Made by a program: the position numbers and the translations under genes. The notes below the pieces were generated by a model. It was not told the origin of the DNA. It saw nothing but the letters and a program-made list of their open reading frames with translations, and searched no databases. From Kalmusia sp. IMI 367209 (taxonomy: Eukaryota > Ascomycota > Dothideomycetes > Pleosporales > Didymosphaeriaceae): a stretch of DNA of 64,000 nt. Below, piece after piece: positions 22,050 through 34,900 of the stretch (its first letter is position 1; each line of letters begins with the position of its first letter). The DNA lies in NCBI GenBank assembly GCA_027946365.1, contig JAPEUQ010000010.1, positions 372,001 through 436,000 of the forward strand, given 5' to 3'.

Positions 22050-25000
22050 ATGCAATATTCCTCGGAAGAAGACTACGTTGGTAGTCGAACTATCGAATGC
22101 CATACTGGATCGCTTACACCTCACCATGATCATTCTAACGAAGGGAGGTCCAGCAATGATGATCATTTCAATCTACTATCATTCATGTCTGTGGTATCAA
22201 ACTTCACGCCTGGGACAGCCGAAGAGGCAACTACTTTACGACTTTTCGCCATCTACCTCGGAAAATGGAATATGTTTCAGGCCCACAGTCAATATCGTGG
22301 GCAATTCTTTTCAGTCACACTCGTACCGCGGAAGACGTTGCTTTCAGCAACAAATGCTAAATTGGGCCACGACTTCCTGACCTCGAAACTATACGCGTTG
22401 AAAACGCCAAGGCTCATTGAGGACCATTCATCACCTCGGAATTCTACGCTGTTCCGCTCAATCTCAAAGGAATATCAAGTTCTGAAATGCGAGTCACTGA
22501 AGCATCATGCCAACGTAGTCACACTATTTGGGTGCTGCTGGCAATCTCTGGACGTATATGCGGGTTTGCCAATCCCTAGTCTAATCCTGGAAGGGACCAA
22601 GTTAGGCGACCTTGCGAACTTCAGTTGTACGCGAGACCTGACCTTGCGGGAACGACTTCGCATATGTATGCACGTCACGTCAGGATTGAAAGCAATTCAT
22701 GCCGTCGGCATCGTTCATGGAGACATCAAGCTGGAAAACATCCTGATCTTCCATCAGGCCAGTCAAAGCTATATTGCAAAGATCGCAGATTTCGGGTCGT
22801 CTATGTTGCTGGCTGAGACAAAATTGCCTTCCGTAAGGCCGCCGGGTACCCCACTCTATATGGCTCCTGAATGTGCTGATTCGGCGATGAGGTTCAGCCG
22901 AGAGGAGCTACTAAAAACAGATATCTTCAGCCTCGGCATTGTCCTCGCTGTATTGCTTCTGGGAATGCGCGTCTTGGAAGAGATGGCAAAAATGGGAAGC
23001 CGCTTGATAGTGCTGAAAGAAGACGGGCAGTTTATTGATTGGCTAACAAGATGTGCTGATGAAGACTGTGAGGAGCTGTTTGATCTTGACGGCTGCCAAA
23101 GTATTGGACCTGGAAGTCTTTGGGAAACGGATCACGATTGGAGTGTCAACTCTGTTCGAGCAGACGAAGAGCTTTGGGCATTGCTGCTCGACTTACTTGC
23201 AGGCTCACTTGCAGCCAACTCCCTCGGGCGATTTGGAAGTGCGGATGATATCCTGCCGTTGCTGAGGAAGATGACACGATTGCAACTGAACCGGACGTTG
23301 AAATTGCCCGACATACTTCAAAATGGCTCCGCCAAGTGCGGTTCTCCCCAATGGTTGAGTGGTATGAGCGCTGCTTTAGGTCTTCCAATGAGCAAGCTGA
23401 CGAAAGCCACTGGCCTCCATATAGAGTCACCGATGAAGCTATCTCGGGAAGAGCTAGAGGCCATCGTTTTCTCTTGCTTACCGATGGTGAATTTAGGAGA
23501 CTTAATCAGACAGTCACGATTTGTCCGTAAATTCAACGCAAAAGCCAACCTACGTTATCCTACATCACGGAATTGGCGATCGATATCTCGCTACCCATTG
23601 AAGAGTCAGTTGAAGTCAGGGGCATCGAAATATAAAGTGGATATCTACATGGTCAATTTGATGATCGGATATCTGATAGCATGGTGAGCTCAACCTCCAA
23701 TATCCTAACCACTTGCTAATCGGAATCTTTACACGCTTCAGGATTCACGAAGGGGAGACGAAACCAGTTGAGCTGCATACGACTGGTGCAATAAACAAGA
23801 TCCATAAGGTAAGACGGAGAAGCTTTGCGCCCCTTGTTCTCCTTCCATGTTATTACATCACTTTTTTCTGTCTCCGGGTTTCTTCCGCCTATTTTCTATT
23901 CTACAACTAGAGTGTTTGCAGGATACTGAGGCATACAAAAAAATAACCCTAGCGCTAACATAATCATGACAGATATCTGAAAAAAGCATTCTTTCAAGCT
24001 TGATGCCGCCACCTGTCAAAGCACTACTTGAAGCTCAACTCCTGCGGGAGGCCTCGAGTAAACTAAAATCAGAAGCTTGGCGGGCAGATGCGGCATTTGA
24101 ATATGCTGTCATGATCATCAATTCCGAAGAGATATCACCATCAAGGCTAAGTGAAGCCATTGAGTTTCTAGGTCAATCGGCGAAAATGGGTCATGTCGGG
24201 GCTCGAAGTACTTTTGGCATACTTCATGATGCATTTGAATACCCTTTACCTGTCTCTCGCGAACTAGAGATTGAATGGGTGCTTGCTGCTTGCCACTTGG
24301 GGAGCATGACGGCTCAGAAACGGCTCCAGAGTCTGGATTCCCCGAATTATGAACAGATCATGAAACGAATTCGTCATGATCATGGCGGATTCTCTCCGAT
24401 AACGAACAGGATCCTACGGGAATATTGGGACCATGAATGTGGTTCAGGCAATCCCTATCTGGAAATAGCGTGCTACATCCACTACGTCGCCAGCACCGGC
24501 GATATCGACTCGCTGAGCACGTTGCTCATACCGCTGGAAGAACTTTACGATTATCCAAATGTTCTAGGCGAGACTCCTCTCGTAGTTGCATGCAGAGGTG
24601 GCCATCAGGAAGTAGCGAGTTTTCTTCTTGAGTATGGCTCTGATCCAACCCTAACAACAATCGATGGAGTCAGCGCACTGCATTTCTTAAGCGCTTTCGA
24701 GGATAAAAACATCCCAAAAATGGCTTTACAGCTCTTGGAGCACGGTGCAGACATCGAAAAGCCCTGTCTCGAAGCTCCCATATACAAAGAGCTCTTTGAT
24801 TCCCCCTTTGGCGTCTTAGACGGAACCCCACTCCTCTGGGCGACTGTCGCAAGGAATCATTGCGCTGTTAAAGAGCTGGTCAATAGAGGTGCAGACCCAC
24901 TCAACACAGGATGCTTGCAGTCAAGTACAGTCGGTGAGCCTAAGTTTGAATCGTCTCCAATGAGATATGCAGCCATGTTCCATCTGGTCGATATGATCGA

Positions 25001-26357
25001 AATATTCCTGTCTTCTGCTAAAACAGATACTGAGCGGCTGAGACTTCGGAAGCGCTTAAACAGCACATTTGAACGCTCGGGCGATAAGAGATACGAAACT
25101 GCGTTGCGGGTAGCCATTGATTGCAACACCGGTTTCAGATTTCAAGAATACTTGATTCATGGAGCAAGTTCCTGGGAGGCGGCCCGGAGATCTGTCCAGC
25201 TGCTCGTCGAATTTGGCGCCGATCCTATGATTCTGGACCGCCATCCACAAAAGAGTGTCCATCCTATTCTATACGCTTGTTTCTCAGGCAACTTGTTAAC
25301 AATAGAATATCTCTGGAACTACAGAAATGGCTCGTTGAGGCCCAAGCCACAGCTTTGGTTTACAGCTTTGCAGACTGCCATTTCTAATCACAATCACTCC
25401 GTTTTTGATTTTCTGATCCGTCATAGAAAAGACGTTGCTCCGGACTCGGAAATTGATAGAATGACTGTTTCGAACATCATGACGATTACTGAAGATCGTC
25501 ACTTCGTAATGGGTTCTCTTGAGCTCGTACCAAAACCGTCGTCTGCCGAAAATTTGGAGCTGATATACGAACAATTCCTTTGCGCTCTCCACACTTGTCA
25601 GTTTGAGGCAGCTCGGGCTCTCTTCCAGCAGGGAAGGTTCAATCTGGCTTCGCAGATAGGTGGCGGCACGATCCTAGGCTTTTTAATCTCTCTGTCTGGT
25701 AATCATCCAAATATAGAGCAGAAAGTGTCCTTCATCCTATCGTTAACCCCTGAAATAGATGATTTATTCTGGAGAGTCGGTTATGTTGGTGGATGTGGTT
25801 TGACGGCCCTTCAAGCCGTTGTTTGGAGAGGAGGCAGAAACGGCTCAATGGATTTGGGCGTATTTGACAGAGTTCTTAAACAGTTCAGCGACCGAAGGTA
25901 CTTGGATGCCAGGGTGGAAGGAGCCTTACAGCATAGGTTCTCAGGGTACTCTGCCTTACACCTTGCAACATATTGCAGCAATATGGAAGCCGTCACTCTA
26001 CTGCTGAGCTCAGGCGCTGATCGGAACGCCCTGAGCTCACATGGCGAGAGCCCCCCTGATATTTGCATTGACATGGCAGAAGAGTCTACCATGAAAGCAG
26101 CCATCTTGAAAATGGGTCAACAGGGGCTGCGAGCAGGTACCGAGGCTACCATTGGCACTGAAGACATTTCGAAGAAGCTCAGCATTCTATATAAGCTGCT
26201 TTCTGAAGGAGCACGCCTCTCGAGGTACTTTGTGTTCCTAAGGAGATCCTCTCAAGACCATTTCGACATAGTACACCGTGAATTTGGGCCCATTAGAACT
26301 ATCCGTCTTCTAGGTATGACGAGCTTTGAGGACATAACCCTTCACAAGACATGCTAA
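22050..26357 (+). CDS. Ser/Thr kinase fused to Sel1-like and ankyrin repeats
   Basis: Three exons (22050-23683, 23742-23808, 23973-26357) give 1361 residues. Introns are 58 and 164 bp; the second uses the AG at 23971-23972 after a GCTAAC branch and restores frame. The kinase domain (~60-330) is complete: K118 in YALK, E141 as likely alphaC Glu, HGDIKLEN with D225, DFG 247-249, and GTPLYMAPE to 274. Residues ~605-690 carry Sel1-like helical repeats (AIEFLGQSAKMGHVGARS). Ankyrin repeats follow from ~763 (GETPLVVACRGGHQEVASFLL) with others such as GTPLLWA and SALHLATYCSNMEAVTLLL near the C terminus. The protein probably phosphorylates an unknown target chosen through the repeat arm. Its head-to-head neighbour is a HeLo pseudokinase. 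Confidence 0.85.
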
Positions 26358-27221
26358 GCTCGGTATAGACAAACTCAATGCTACCAACCGAAAGATCTCA
26401 GACTCTTCTCGCACTCTGATACTACAGATACCGATAGGAGGATTAGCAGCGTTCTCTGATTCATCTCGCGAGACTGACAATGCTTTGCCATCGGATTTGA
26501 AGCGCTTTTTTGCCTGTCTATGGAAACGGCCGGCGCTGGAGGTTGAGTAATTCACGCTCTTCGCTGTTCAGCCGGCCGGAAAGTCTAGCTTCTGTAAGAC
26601 TTCGGCTCGGGCTTCGAGCTTCTTTGGCATGCGCGGGCTTAGGAAGCCCGCGACGCATTTTCCGCAGCTGCATGTGAACTGGGCGTTTTTCCTCTCTTCA
26701 ATAGTGGGTGCTACTATTGATTTGGGTGTTAAAACGCAATCGATAGAAAGGTCATTAGATCGGTGGAGTTCTTCGAAATTAAATGTTCTCTCTCCTGAGG
26801 CAAGGCTTTGCTGACCCCCTGGGAATCAAGATGTGCTTGAAGTGCTTTGAAGGGCGTATTTCCTTGATACTTAACATTTACGAGAGTTATGCCGCTTGAA
26901 GACCTAATTATCTAGCTGAAGCATGTTATTTTCATCTTTTCTGCTGCATCTGTAGTGTAGTCGTCGTGACCGCTGACAGCGTCCCAATCACATTTTGCAG
27001 ATGAATTCTTTCGTGTGTGGTAGTTAAGGAGTTCGACATCACTTTCATCTTTGAGAACCTTCACTGTGTATTTCAGGGGATATCTTCACTTTAGTAGCTT
27101 TGCCTTAGAGTAAGAATCCAATGCTTACTGTATGCTCAAAGCGCACCAAACCCCCAAGACTTCACGTCCGAGAATATAGCTCCACAGCATAGCAATATTT
27201 CATCACCAGCCCTTTTCGCAG
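26358..27221. other. Intergenic with a strong hairpin, no gene seen
   Basis: Spacer between convergent genes. No conserved frame; the only structure I see is the inverted repeat at 26632-26652. Confidence 0.45.
26632..26652. repeat. Perfect inverted repeat, 9-bp stem and 3-base loop
   Basis: CGCGGGCTT, loop AGG, then AAGCCCGCG. It lies 275 bp beyond the kinase-ankyrin stop codon and could fold in a transcript. Confidence 0.85.
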
Positions 27222-27782
27222 CTAACTTTCTACTGTAACATCCATATTTTTCGCAGCATTAAGAAAATCAATTTTATCAAGCGGCACGCCCTTCATCCTC
27301 AGAATTCCATACGCAGTGCTCACATGAAACCAAAACCCCGGAAGCACCATGTTCCCTATATAATCCGCCGCTCCACGCCACGTCATAACTAACTGCTCCT
27401 CAACACCCGCCGTCCCCCTTGGCGGTCGCAGAACCACCACTTCATCATCCTTCCCGTCAAAAACACTCACATCAAGGCTTTTAAGGTAGGCAATAACCTT
27501 CGCTATACGCGCGCGAAGATCCGGGAACGAAGTCTCTTCTTCTGGGAAGTGCGGCGGATCTAGAGACGCGAATATGCCGCATAAGTAGCGGAGAGGGTCT
27601 GTCGTGGCGCGGTAAACTTGGAAGCGGAGGTCTTTCATGTCGGGATGCAGGCTTGCGGTTGTGTATGAAGAGGGGTCGATGGAGTGGGATTGAGCGTGGG
27701 TTTCGGCTTTGTGCAGGATGCCTGCGAGGTTTTCTAGGCCGCGCACGAGTTGGAGGAGTGTTGTATTGTAGATGTTCGACAT
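27222..27782 (-). CDS. DUF1993 family protein
   Basis: A 186-residue intronless gene. The start at 27782 begins MSNIYNTTLLQLVRGLENLAGILHKA without a leader, as in DUF1993 proteins of bacteria and fungi; an in-frame TTG-type extension upstream is unlikely to be used. Family marks are the LHPDMKDLRFQVYRATTDP segment, the EEETSFPDLRARIAKVIAYL helix and a C-terminal FWFHVSTAYGILRMKGVPLDKIDFL. The fold is expected to be a DinB-like four-helix bundle. Biochemical role is unknown. The length is typical of the family. Confidence 0.88.
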   Translation of the reverse strand: MSNIYNTTLLQLVRGLENLAGILHKAETHAQSHSIDPSSYTTASLHPDMKDLRFQVYRATTDPLRYLCGIFASLDPPHFPEEETSFPDLRARIAKVIAYLKSLDVSVFDGKDDEVVVLRPPRGTAGVEEQLVMTWRGAADYIGNMVLPGFWFHVSTAYGILRMKGVPLDKIDFLNAAKNMDVTVES

Positions 27783-28521
27783 GGTGAGGTTTGTGCAGGT
27801 GCGTTCAAAGTGATTATGTATATGAATGAAAAACAACGACGTCTATGGACTTTTTATATTCTTGTCTATGTTGTTTATGGTACTTGAATCGCTGAGGGAA
27901 TACTGCCAAGGCTTCACAACCCACAATCTACTAGTAATTGCGGATCTACTCCTGTTTAGGTGAGCATGTCACTAGGTGAACATGTCACCCGTCTATATTC
28001 GTCCGGTATTCCAGACGCGGTTGCGTTCCAAATGGAGCGGACCAATTCTAGTCAACAAGGAGTGGCATGAAAGAGACCACGTGTTTAATATGGACTGGTG
28101 GATACATGCTGCGACGCAGCTATGCCGCTTTCTTGACGACGATTCACTTACGTTACGGAATTTGGTCAGGGATCCTGTATGTGCGAATTCTTGTCTAACG
28201 AGTATTGGAAGTGTATGGGCAACCTCCAACCCGTCACTAAATTTGAATAGCTCTTTAGCGAAGGGGCATGGTTTTAGTTGTTGTGTAACGCCACAAATGC
28301 GAGAAGGATGAGCCGTGAGTGGCGATTAATCAGAACGAACGACGTCAGATGCCGCTGAAAAAGATGATTGAAATCACCAAGGCAGTACGTATCTAGAATA
28401 ATGCATATATTCTGGTGCATGAAGTAGGTAGCAGCTATATAAAGAGAGGCGTATCCGTCGCAATCTCTGACCTACTTCCATGGCTTGAGAAACAGTGCTC
28501 TGCGCGTTTCGCGCCGACCAA
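27783..28521. other. Intergenic, no gene seen
   Basis: Spacer of ~740 bp. A plus-strand frame at 27976-28311 has no recognisable features and I do not call it. A 16-bp tandem duplication sits at 27958-27989. Confidence 0.4.
27958..27989 (+). repeat. 16-bp tandem duplication
   Basis: AGGTGAGCATGTCACT followed directly by AGGTGAACATGTCACC, two mismatches, upstream of the DUF1993 gene. Confidence 0.8.
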
Positions 28522-29739
28522 TTAATCTCGAGAATAGGGTATGCGCCTTCCACCTCGAATAATATCCCGGAAGAACTCTTCGAATTTGACTGGCTTGAAG
28601 TCTGGGTATAGATCCAAAGCCTTTTCGTAACCCAATCTTTGTGCAGCCTCGGGACTATTGTCGCCAGTGATAAAAGATGAGTAAAGGTATTCCAGCCAGA
28701 ACTTACCCACCATGGTTCGATAATCGTTCATACCGCCTTCAATCCTGGCCGTTATGTCGCGTATCATTACTCCAAGCTGTTCGGTGGACACCTATTGGCA
28801 TCGAAGCGAATTAGTAATCGTTCAGACGGAAACCGCTTAAGTTGGAGTAGATGATTCAAGAAACTTACGTATTTACGCTCAGGCTTTTCATCTGTGACCT
28901 TTTCGACAATATCGTAGAGCTCATTCATAGTCAAAGCATCGCCATTTGCTATGATCCTCTTGTTCAATGTTCTGTGATCAGCGATGATACGAGCGATCAA
29001 TGGACCAACGTCCTGATTGTCGACCAGACAAGTTCTCATATTTCCATCCCCTGGTATCATGTTGATGAGAAAATCTGGGAGTGCGATGGCATAGTCCGTA
29101 CGTCCCGATGGGAGTCGAGGGATGAAGCCGAAGTGCCACCATCCCACATCGATGATCGTATAAGGTAGCCCGATTCGCTCAAGCTCGGCGTATATTTGTT
29201 CTTTCTATTACAAATTCTAGTTAGAAACAAAGCATGCGCTTGATCACAGGATTTGGTTTCACCTTTTCCTGCACAGTAGAAACACCGCCTAGAGCGATAA
29301 CCATAGAGTATGCGCTGGGGAGAAATCGCTTCACCCCAGCCTGTTTCGCAGCGCGAATCAGCGGAAGTTGTACGTCGAGAACTGTGGGCGGTACGGAAGC
29401 GATCAATACGTCGATTCCTTGAAGTGTTTCGACAAGTTTTTCTTCTGGTCCGTTCAAGTCAACTGCTGCGATCTTGACCCCTTTCTGGGAAAGTCGGGCA
29501 TATTCTGGCTTATCTGCCGAGGAGAATCTCGCTAAAGCTGTCACTTCCTGGTCCTCTTAGCGATTCGAAGATGTCACTTGTGTACACAATGTACACTGAG
29601 TCTCTGTGAAGCGTAGTGTCTGGAAACGATACGATTTACTTACGAAATGCTGCTCTTTAGAATCAAGTAAACCATTCAATATCAACCCAGCCGATTCGCC
29701 GGTAGCTCCAAGAATCGCTACCTTTGTTGAATTAGCCAT
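28522..29739 (-). CDS. NmrA-like / isoflavone-reductase family NAD(P)-binding protein
   Basis: Four exons (29739-29644, 29547-29263, 29204-28869, 28791-28522) give 328 residues; introns are 58-96 bp. The N terminus has the Rossmann dinucleotide motif VAILGATGESAG (residues 7-18). Family features follow: VTALAR, the DVLIASVPP strand, the KRFLPSAY segment, and KEQIYAELERIGLPYTIIDVGWW. NmrA-like atypical SDRs either reduce phenylpropanoid-like substrates or sense NADP/NADPH redox balance in nitrogen control; the sequence does not distinguish these. Donor sites include one weak GTGAAA at 29262. The gene stands alone, without biosynthetic neighbours. Confidence 0.9.
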
Positions 29740-30454
29740 ACTGAGTAGCGATAGATAGATTTCAAATGCTGCGAGATTTGGGCTGTCAGCCGATAAGGTA
29801 ATGGAATCACCAAGGGTATATGTCTGAACTCTTCTCTAGGTCAGTGTCCACAAGGCGACTTCAAATGATATATAGCCTCACGGCATACATCTGACTAGCC
29901 AAGGCTACTAGACAAAAGTAGGAGAACTCGGCGAACATTCCAAAAGGGCATTGTCACGTGTTATCGGATGCGTCAGGCTCCGGCTATTAGTGAGCTAACC
30001 TTCTATCTTAGAGGGCGATAGAACACGAGGCGTAATTGATCGCTAATCTTGATTCAATATAGATCAGTTGTTTAGCCTTATCATGGAATGATGAATCGTC
30101 ATTGTACTGGGTCTGCTGTGCAAGTTGTTGATAGCCTGAGCATGGACTAAGCCCATCTACACCAATTGAAGCGCTAATGCTAGTTTGGAAAGGTGCCGAG
30201 GCTCGGCACAAAGCTGCGCTGGTGGGAATCCAGCGTCACTTCGTTCTCATAGACCTTAACACATCCTTTGACGGTTTTGGCTTTCTCAGCCCCTTCGCTT
30301 GTAGCAAAAGTGATTGGATAGTTTCTTTAAGAGCGCTACATCCTGTTCTCATCGTAGTATGCAGTTTAACCTATTCAGCTTACTCATAGAGCCTTGGCTT
30401 TTCATCCCACCTTGAGCGCTCGATCACGAACGACGCACCACCTTTACCTTAGCT
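29740..30454. other. Intergenic between divergent genes
   Basis: About 715 bp shared by the NmrA-like gene and the next plus-strand gene; no conserved frame or clear element seen. Confidence 0.45.
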
Positions 30455-31614
30455 ATGCACAGCGCAACTGCTCCTCAAGGAGGTGTGGAAGCGTCGGATA
30501 GCCTTGCAGACACCGCTATGAGTAGCCCTGAAAGCGAAACTTTCGAAGACGTACTGTTTACCCCCGCAATGCGCACAACCACCGCCTTTACGCAAGACGC
30601 TGAGCGGGCTGAAAGCGCTGTTGATGCTCCCAACTATGACTATGATATCTCTATGGATAGTCCTGAATCAGAAAGCTTCATTGTTAGGCTACCCACCCCG
30701 CCAACATCATCCGTCGCGCCTTCGGTCTACGAGCCCCCGTTCCATGCGCCGCCACTACCACGACCGCGCAGACACCCACTCCCTCCGGGTGGCCCCAAAG
30801 AGGCTTCGTTGCTATTCTACGTCGATAACGCGCTTGATGATATAGGCAAGCGCGTAACAAACAAACACGTAACTACACTGTATCCGGGAGAGTTGGAGGG
30901 TTACAAATCTTTCGCGGGGTATGTGAAGGACATGGATGGTTTAGTAGATGTAGTTTGGGTCAGTGGAACACGTGGGTGCACCATCCTTTTTTCTCTGCAT
31001 GCAAGCACAAAGCTACCGAGCAACTAACGACATGCGCAGCAAGTATTCAGATCCCATACCTCATCAATATGACCGCGAAAACAATAGATACACTCCCACA
31101 ATTCCCACCCTTACCTCGCATAACACTCACCCTCTTTGCCAAAATCGACTCTGCATTCTCCGCCCTTCTCCTTGGCCGCGATCCTGAAACTAACGAACCG
31201 CTTCCTGGCTTCAAGGACGACCGCGGCATCAATACAACTGATAAAGTCCGCATCAAAGGCGTTGTGGAGCGTGCTAGAATCGTTGTCACGAGACACTTAG
31301 TTGGGGAAGAGGGTGAGGACGTCGTGGTGGAGCATCAGAGACAGGTTGAGAAGGCAGATGAGGGGTTTGTCAAGTTCGAAGGGTTTGAGGATAACAGTGA
31401 TAGTGACGAGGATGAGGAGGAGAGGCGAAGGTGGCAGACTGATGTTGGGCGGCTATTCGAAAGAACTTTGGGTGAGATGGGGGATATGCTCGGTGGGCCA
31501 CTAATTGGGCTTGTGACAGACGAGGAGGCAGATATGCGGAGGCAGCTTCGGGAAGACATTGCTGCGTTGGGGGAGCAGTCTGCCGCTTCTGTTGAGGAGG
31601 ACGCAAATCCGTAA
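30455..31614 (+). CDS. Acidic protein of unknown function
   Basis: Two exons (30455-30971, 31040-31614) over a 68-bp intron with GTGGGT donor and CTAAC branch give 363 residues. The first 125 residues are Ser/Pro/Glu-rich, with two SPESE/SPESES repeats and a proline stretch (PPFHAPPLPRPRRHPLPP). A conserved-looking globular part begins with SLLFYVDNALDDIGKRVTNKHV and crosses the junction as SGTPSIQIPYLI. The C-terminal third is helical and acidic, with a DNSDSDEDEEERRRW run. It looks nuclear or cytosolic, without membrane segments. I do not recognise a family. Confidence 0.72.
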
Positions 31615-31995
31615 TGTAGGTACAAAAGTCCCTTCTACTCTCAATCGATGATCTCTCTGCTTTCCATCAATAAATAAGAGCCGGTACTATTGCGTGTTGG
31701 AAGCTCGGCTGTTGTCGGTTGTCATTGTTCCTGCCGTTCTTGGATCACCCGGCGACCGCTCTTTCTAAAAAGGAAGGCACGATGTTTGACGTCACCCGCA
31801 CACGCGGTCGAAATTTGACAGCATGTCGTTTCAAACGCTGACCCTCTTCCGCATGCCTCGTTCGTTATCTCATCTTTTCGACATTTTTTCTCCTGCGTGA
31901 CCTCGGTGTGATTGTCAGGATTGCTCTAACACAACCATAGAGCCGACTGCTGCGGGTCGAGATAGCTCAAACGACCGAAGAAACGCCAGCTTGAG
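31615..31995. other. Intergenic, no gene seen
   Basis: 381 bp containing the 3' end of the preceding gene and the promoter of the next; no frame of note. Confidence 0.5.
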
Positions 31996-34900
31996 ATGCC
32001 GTCGCTACATGGCGCTGGTATTCGCGTGTGCCTCGCGTCGCAAACGCTTAATGAGTCCCTCACCGACAAAATTCATCTTAAAAAGGGCTACACTGCAGCC
32101 CACCAAAGCGAGGAAGCCGAGAAATCACTGCGCGAGAGCGTACATACCTTGCTCCATGAAGAACGCGTACAATTCCCGGAGCAAGAGGGTGCCTTCGGGC
32201 TCAACTGGCTTGGCGGCACCCCGTTCTTGCAAGTGGTAGTGGCAGGGCCTCTTTCTGATCGATCTGAAAAGCTTGCGGGTTTGAGGGATAGACTGTCTTT
32301 GGTCAATGGACATGTAGCACCGGGGGACGATAGGCGCTCCTCGCTAGGAAGGTCGACCAGGAGCGGGCGCATGTTGTCCTCCGGAAGTGCAGAAAGTGAG
32401 GAGAGCACGCCATTCGAAGAAGCTCATTCGTCTGGCATGAAAACCGAAGTACCACGATACGATTCCTCAAAAGTGAAATCTGCCCTCATCCAATTAGTAA
32501 CTTGGTCTAATCCAGTGTTTCAGAACCTTGATTTAGAGCCTCAGGCGCTCATTCTTCATGTCATGCTCACTGACAAGACGTTTTTCTACGACCCGTACGA
32601 CAACAGCCCGCAGCATCTCAAGATAGATGTGCTTTTCAACGGGCAGCTCTCCAACTGCGTGCTCATGCACACCGATTACATTCGCTCTGGCGCTAAGTCG
32701 CTGCATCAGATCTTTGCTGGTACGCGTGTAGATTACATGGCTGAACGGCCATGGGTCATGCATGAGTCTGGGCAAACGACCGGAATAGGATCTGCTGCGG
32801 CTAAATCAACGAGTGCGCAGGATCGTTGGACGGAGATCTGTAAAGCTTTGATGACTGAGGCTAATGAGCGGGGCGTTGACGGCGATGGCGAGAGACCACC
32901 CACGGCGGCATACCTTCGAGAGCTCGCAAGCATGCGAATTCCGGATAGTGTAAAGGACATGCAGAAACCAGGCGGCCGAACTTTCGGTGTGATCGACGTT
33001 ATTGTGACAGTTGGGGTCGGAAAGAAGATTGTCAACGGTGTGACGTATTTGAAGGCGCCAACGAGGTTGCCAGACGGTCAATATGACTATCAAGTGAAAG
33101 AGGGAAGTGAATTTGACATGATCCAATCAAGCTTCTATGCCGCGGGACTGGCGGCAGATGCAAGCACAAATCAGAGAGAGCTCCCTGAAAAGGAGGAAGA
33201 TGTGGAAGGTGGCACGGATCCTCAGCTTTTTGAGTCGAAGGTACCTGCATTGGCGGCTCTATCGAGTGCACAGCCTCCGATTTTGTCACTGCCTCCCACT
33301 TTCCAGAATCCTTTCGCCAAGGGCCGTATATCCTCTGTAGCAATGCTGGATTCTTCCGCTCCTTCCACCAACCAACCATTGTCAAATTCATATGACAGTT
33401 TCTTCGGAGCTCATTCATACCGAGAAAGAGGGATCATGAGTGAATCGAGTTATTCTCGATACATCGACCCAAACATTCAGAACGATAATCACGTTGAAGA
33501 AAACCAACAGAGCAGGAATCAGGGCCAACCCACCGGGGCATTCGCTTGGGCTTTCCAGGAGACAGTTCAGCCGTTTCAGGCTATTCGGTCTGCTCACACA
33601 CCAACGGTTCCTTTAGCTAGGTCATATACGCCGTCTGGTTTCGTGGATCGAAGGTCGCGCGAAGCTCATAACAGTCGGATGCCGTTCGCGCCCCAGTCCG
33701 GGTACAATGTGAACCAGTATGATAGCTTTGAGCATGCAAATCCGTACCAACTTCCTTATACCGGCATGATCAAGGGTCTTGGGTTATCGACCTTAGATGG
33801 ACCTGCGTCTTCTCCGCTTAGAGACGCCATTGGGGGTCAACTGACCCTGCCACGATCCATGCCAACACCGGAAGAACTCATACAGATTACGGCACCGAAT
33901 AGCTCTGTCAGCTCTAGTCCGTATACGAGACCAATGATTGCAACGCCTCACCATTTTAGGACTTCGTTTGCACCTATCAATGCGCCCCATAATTCCGCAC
34001 CGTTTCCAGCAGCTCCTCCATCTGGTCTCGGCATAATCGGTCCAAGCGAGATTCTTAACACTAGGTGTTTCTTCAGTGGCTCACCTCTTCTACATTCTAG
34101 CACTGACGCTCTCCCTCCTGGACAATACGGGGCTGGTCCTTATATGCAACCGTTGAAGAGGCCTTCTGACGGTCCGCCACCGCCTTTAGGGATGTTTAAG
34201 GTAACCGAAAAGCCCAAGATGGATCTTTATACTGGATCTTACCTGTCAGATAGCAGACAATTAGACTGTGGCGTCGTTGTGCGGCGTCTCATTATTTATG
34301 GAAGGAATAGAATAAGGATCGTCGACCATTTGTGGAAAACGCCGCGACGCCTACCCTCGAAGACGGTATTTACGCTATACAAGGACACCAACGTCAAAGG
34401 CAGTAAAGGATATCCAGGTACAGCTAAGTATGTCGAGTCATCTCATGGAAGCCGTCGCCAGACCTTAGTAGTTCCTATGTTAGAGACTCCACCATCCACA
34501 TCACCGAGTGTACCTATCGATCTCGATCAAGGTACTGGAACTGTTGAAATTAAGAGAGATTCGATCCATGATGGGTTGATCAGCATCTCGAGTACCAAAT
34601 CTACGGGGTCCACATCACACATGGCTTCCAAGATGCTAGCTGATATTCCAACTGTCGAAAGGATGTCGGTCTTGGCCGAAGTCCCTTCTCATATTAGCTC
34701 AACCGCTCCTCGACAACAAACTGTCTCTAGTAGAAATCTTGGCGAGCAAGGTCCCAAGGCAAATACATTTGTGATCGATAACCCTGAGGAGCTTTTGAGG
34801 AAGGGATCGAAAGTGCAGTCTCGTTCTGGATTTACGTCGCCCACTAAGGTAAATACACCCGCGATTGATGCAGAAGGCCAATCGACAGAAGTCTCGGGAA

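Noticed and set aside
27222..31614. Secondary-metabolite cluster around the NmrA-like reductase
   Set aside because: No polyketide synthase, peptide synthetase, terpene cyclase or P450 gene lies nearby; the same holds for the 2OG oxygenase at 57.4-58.6 kb.
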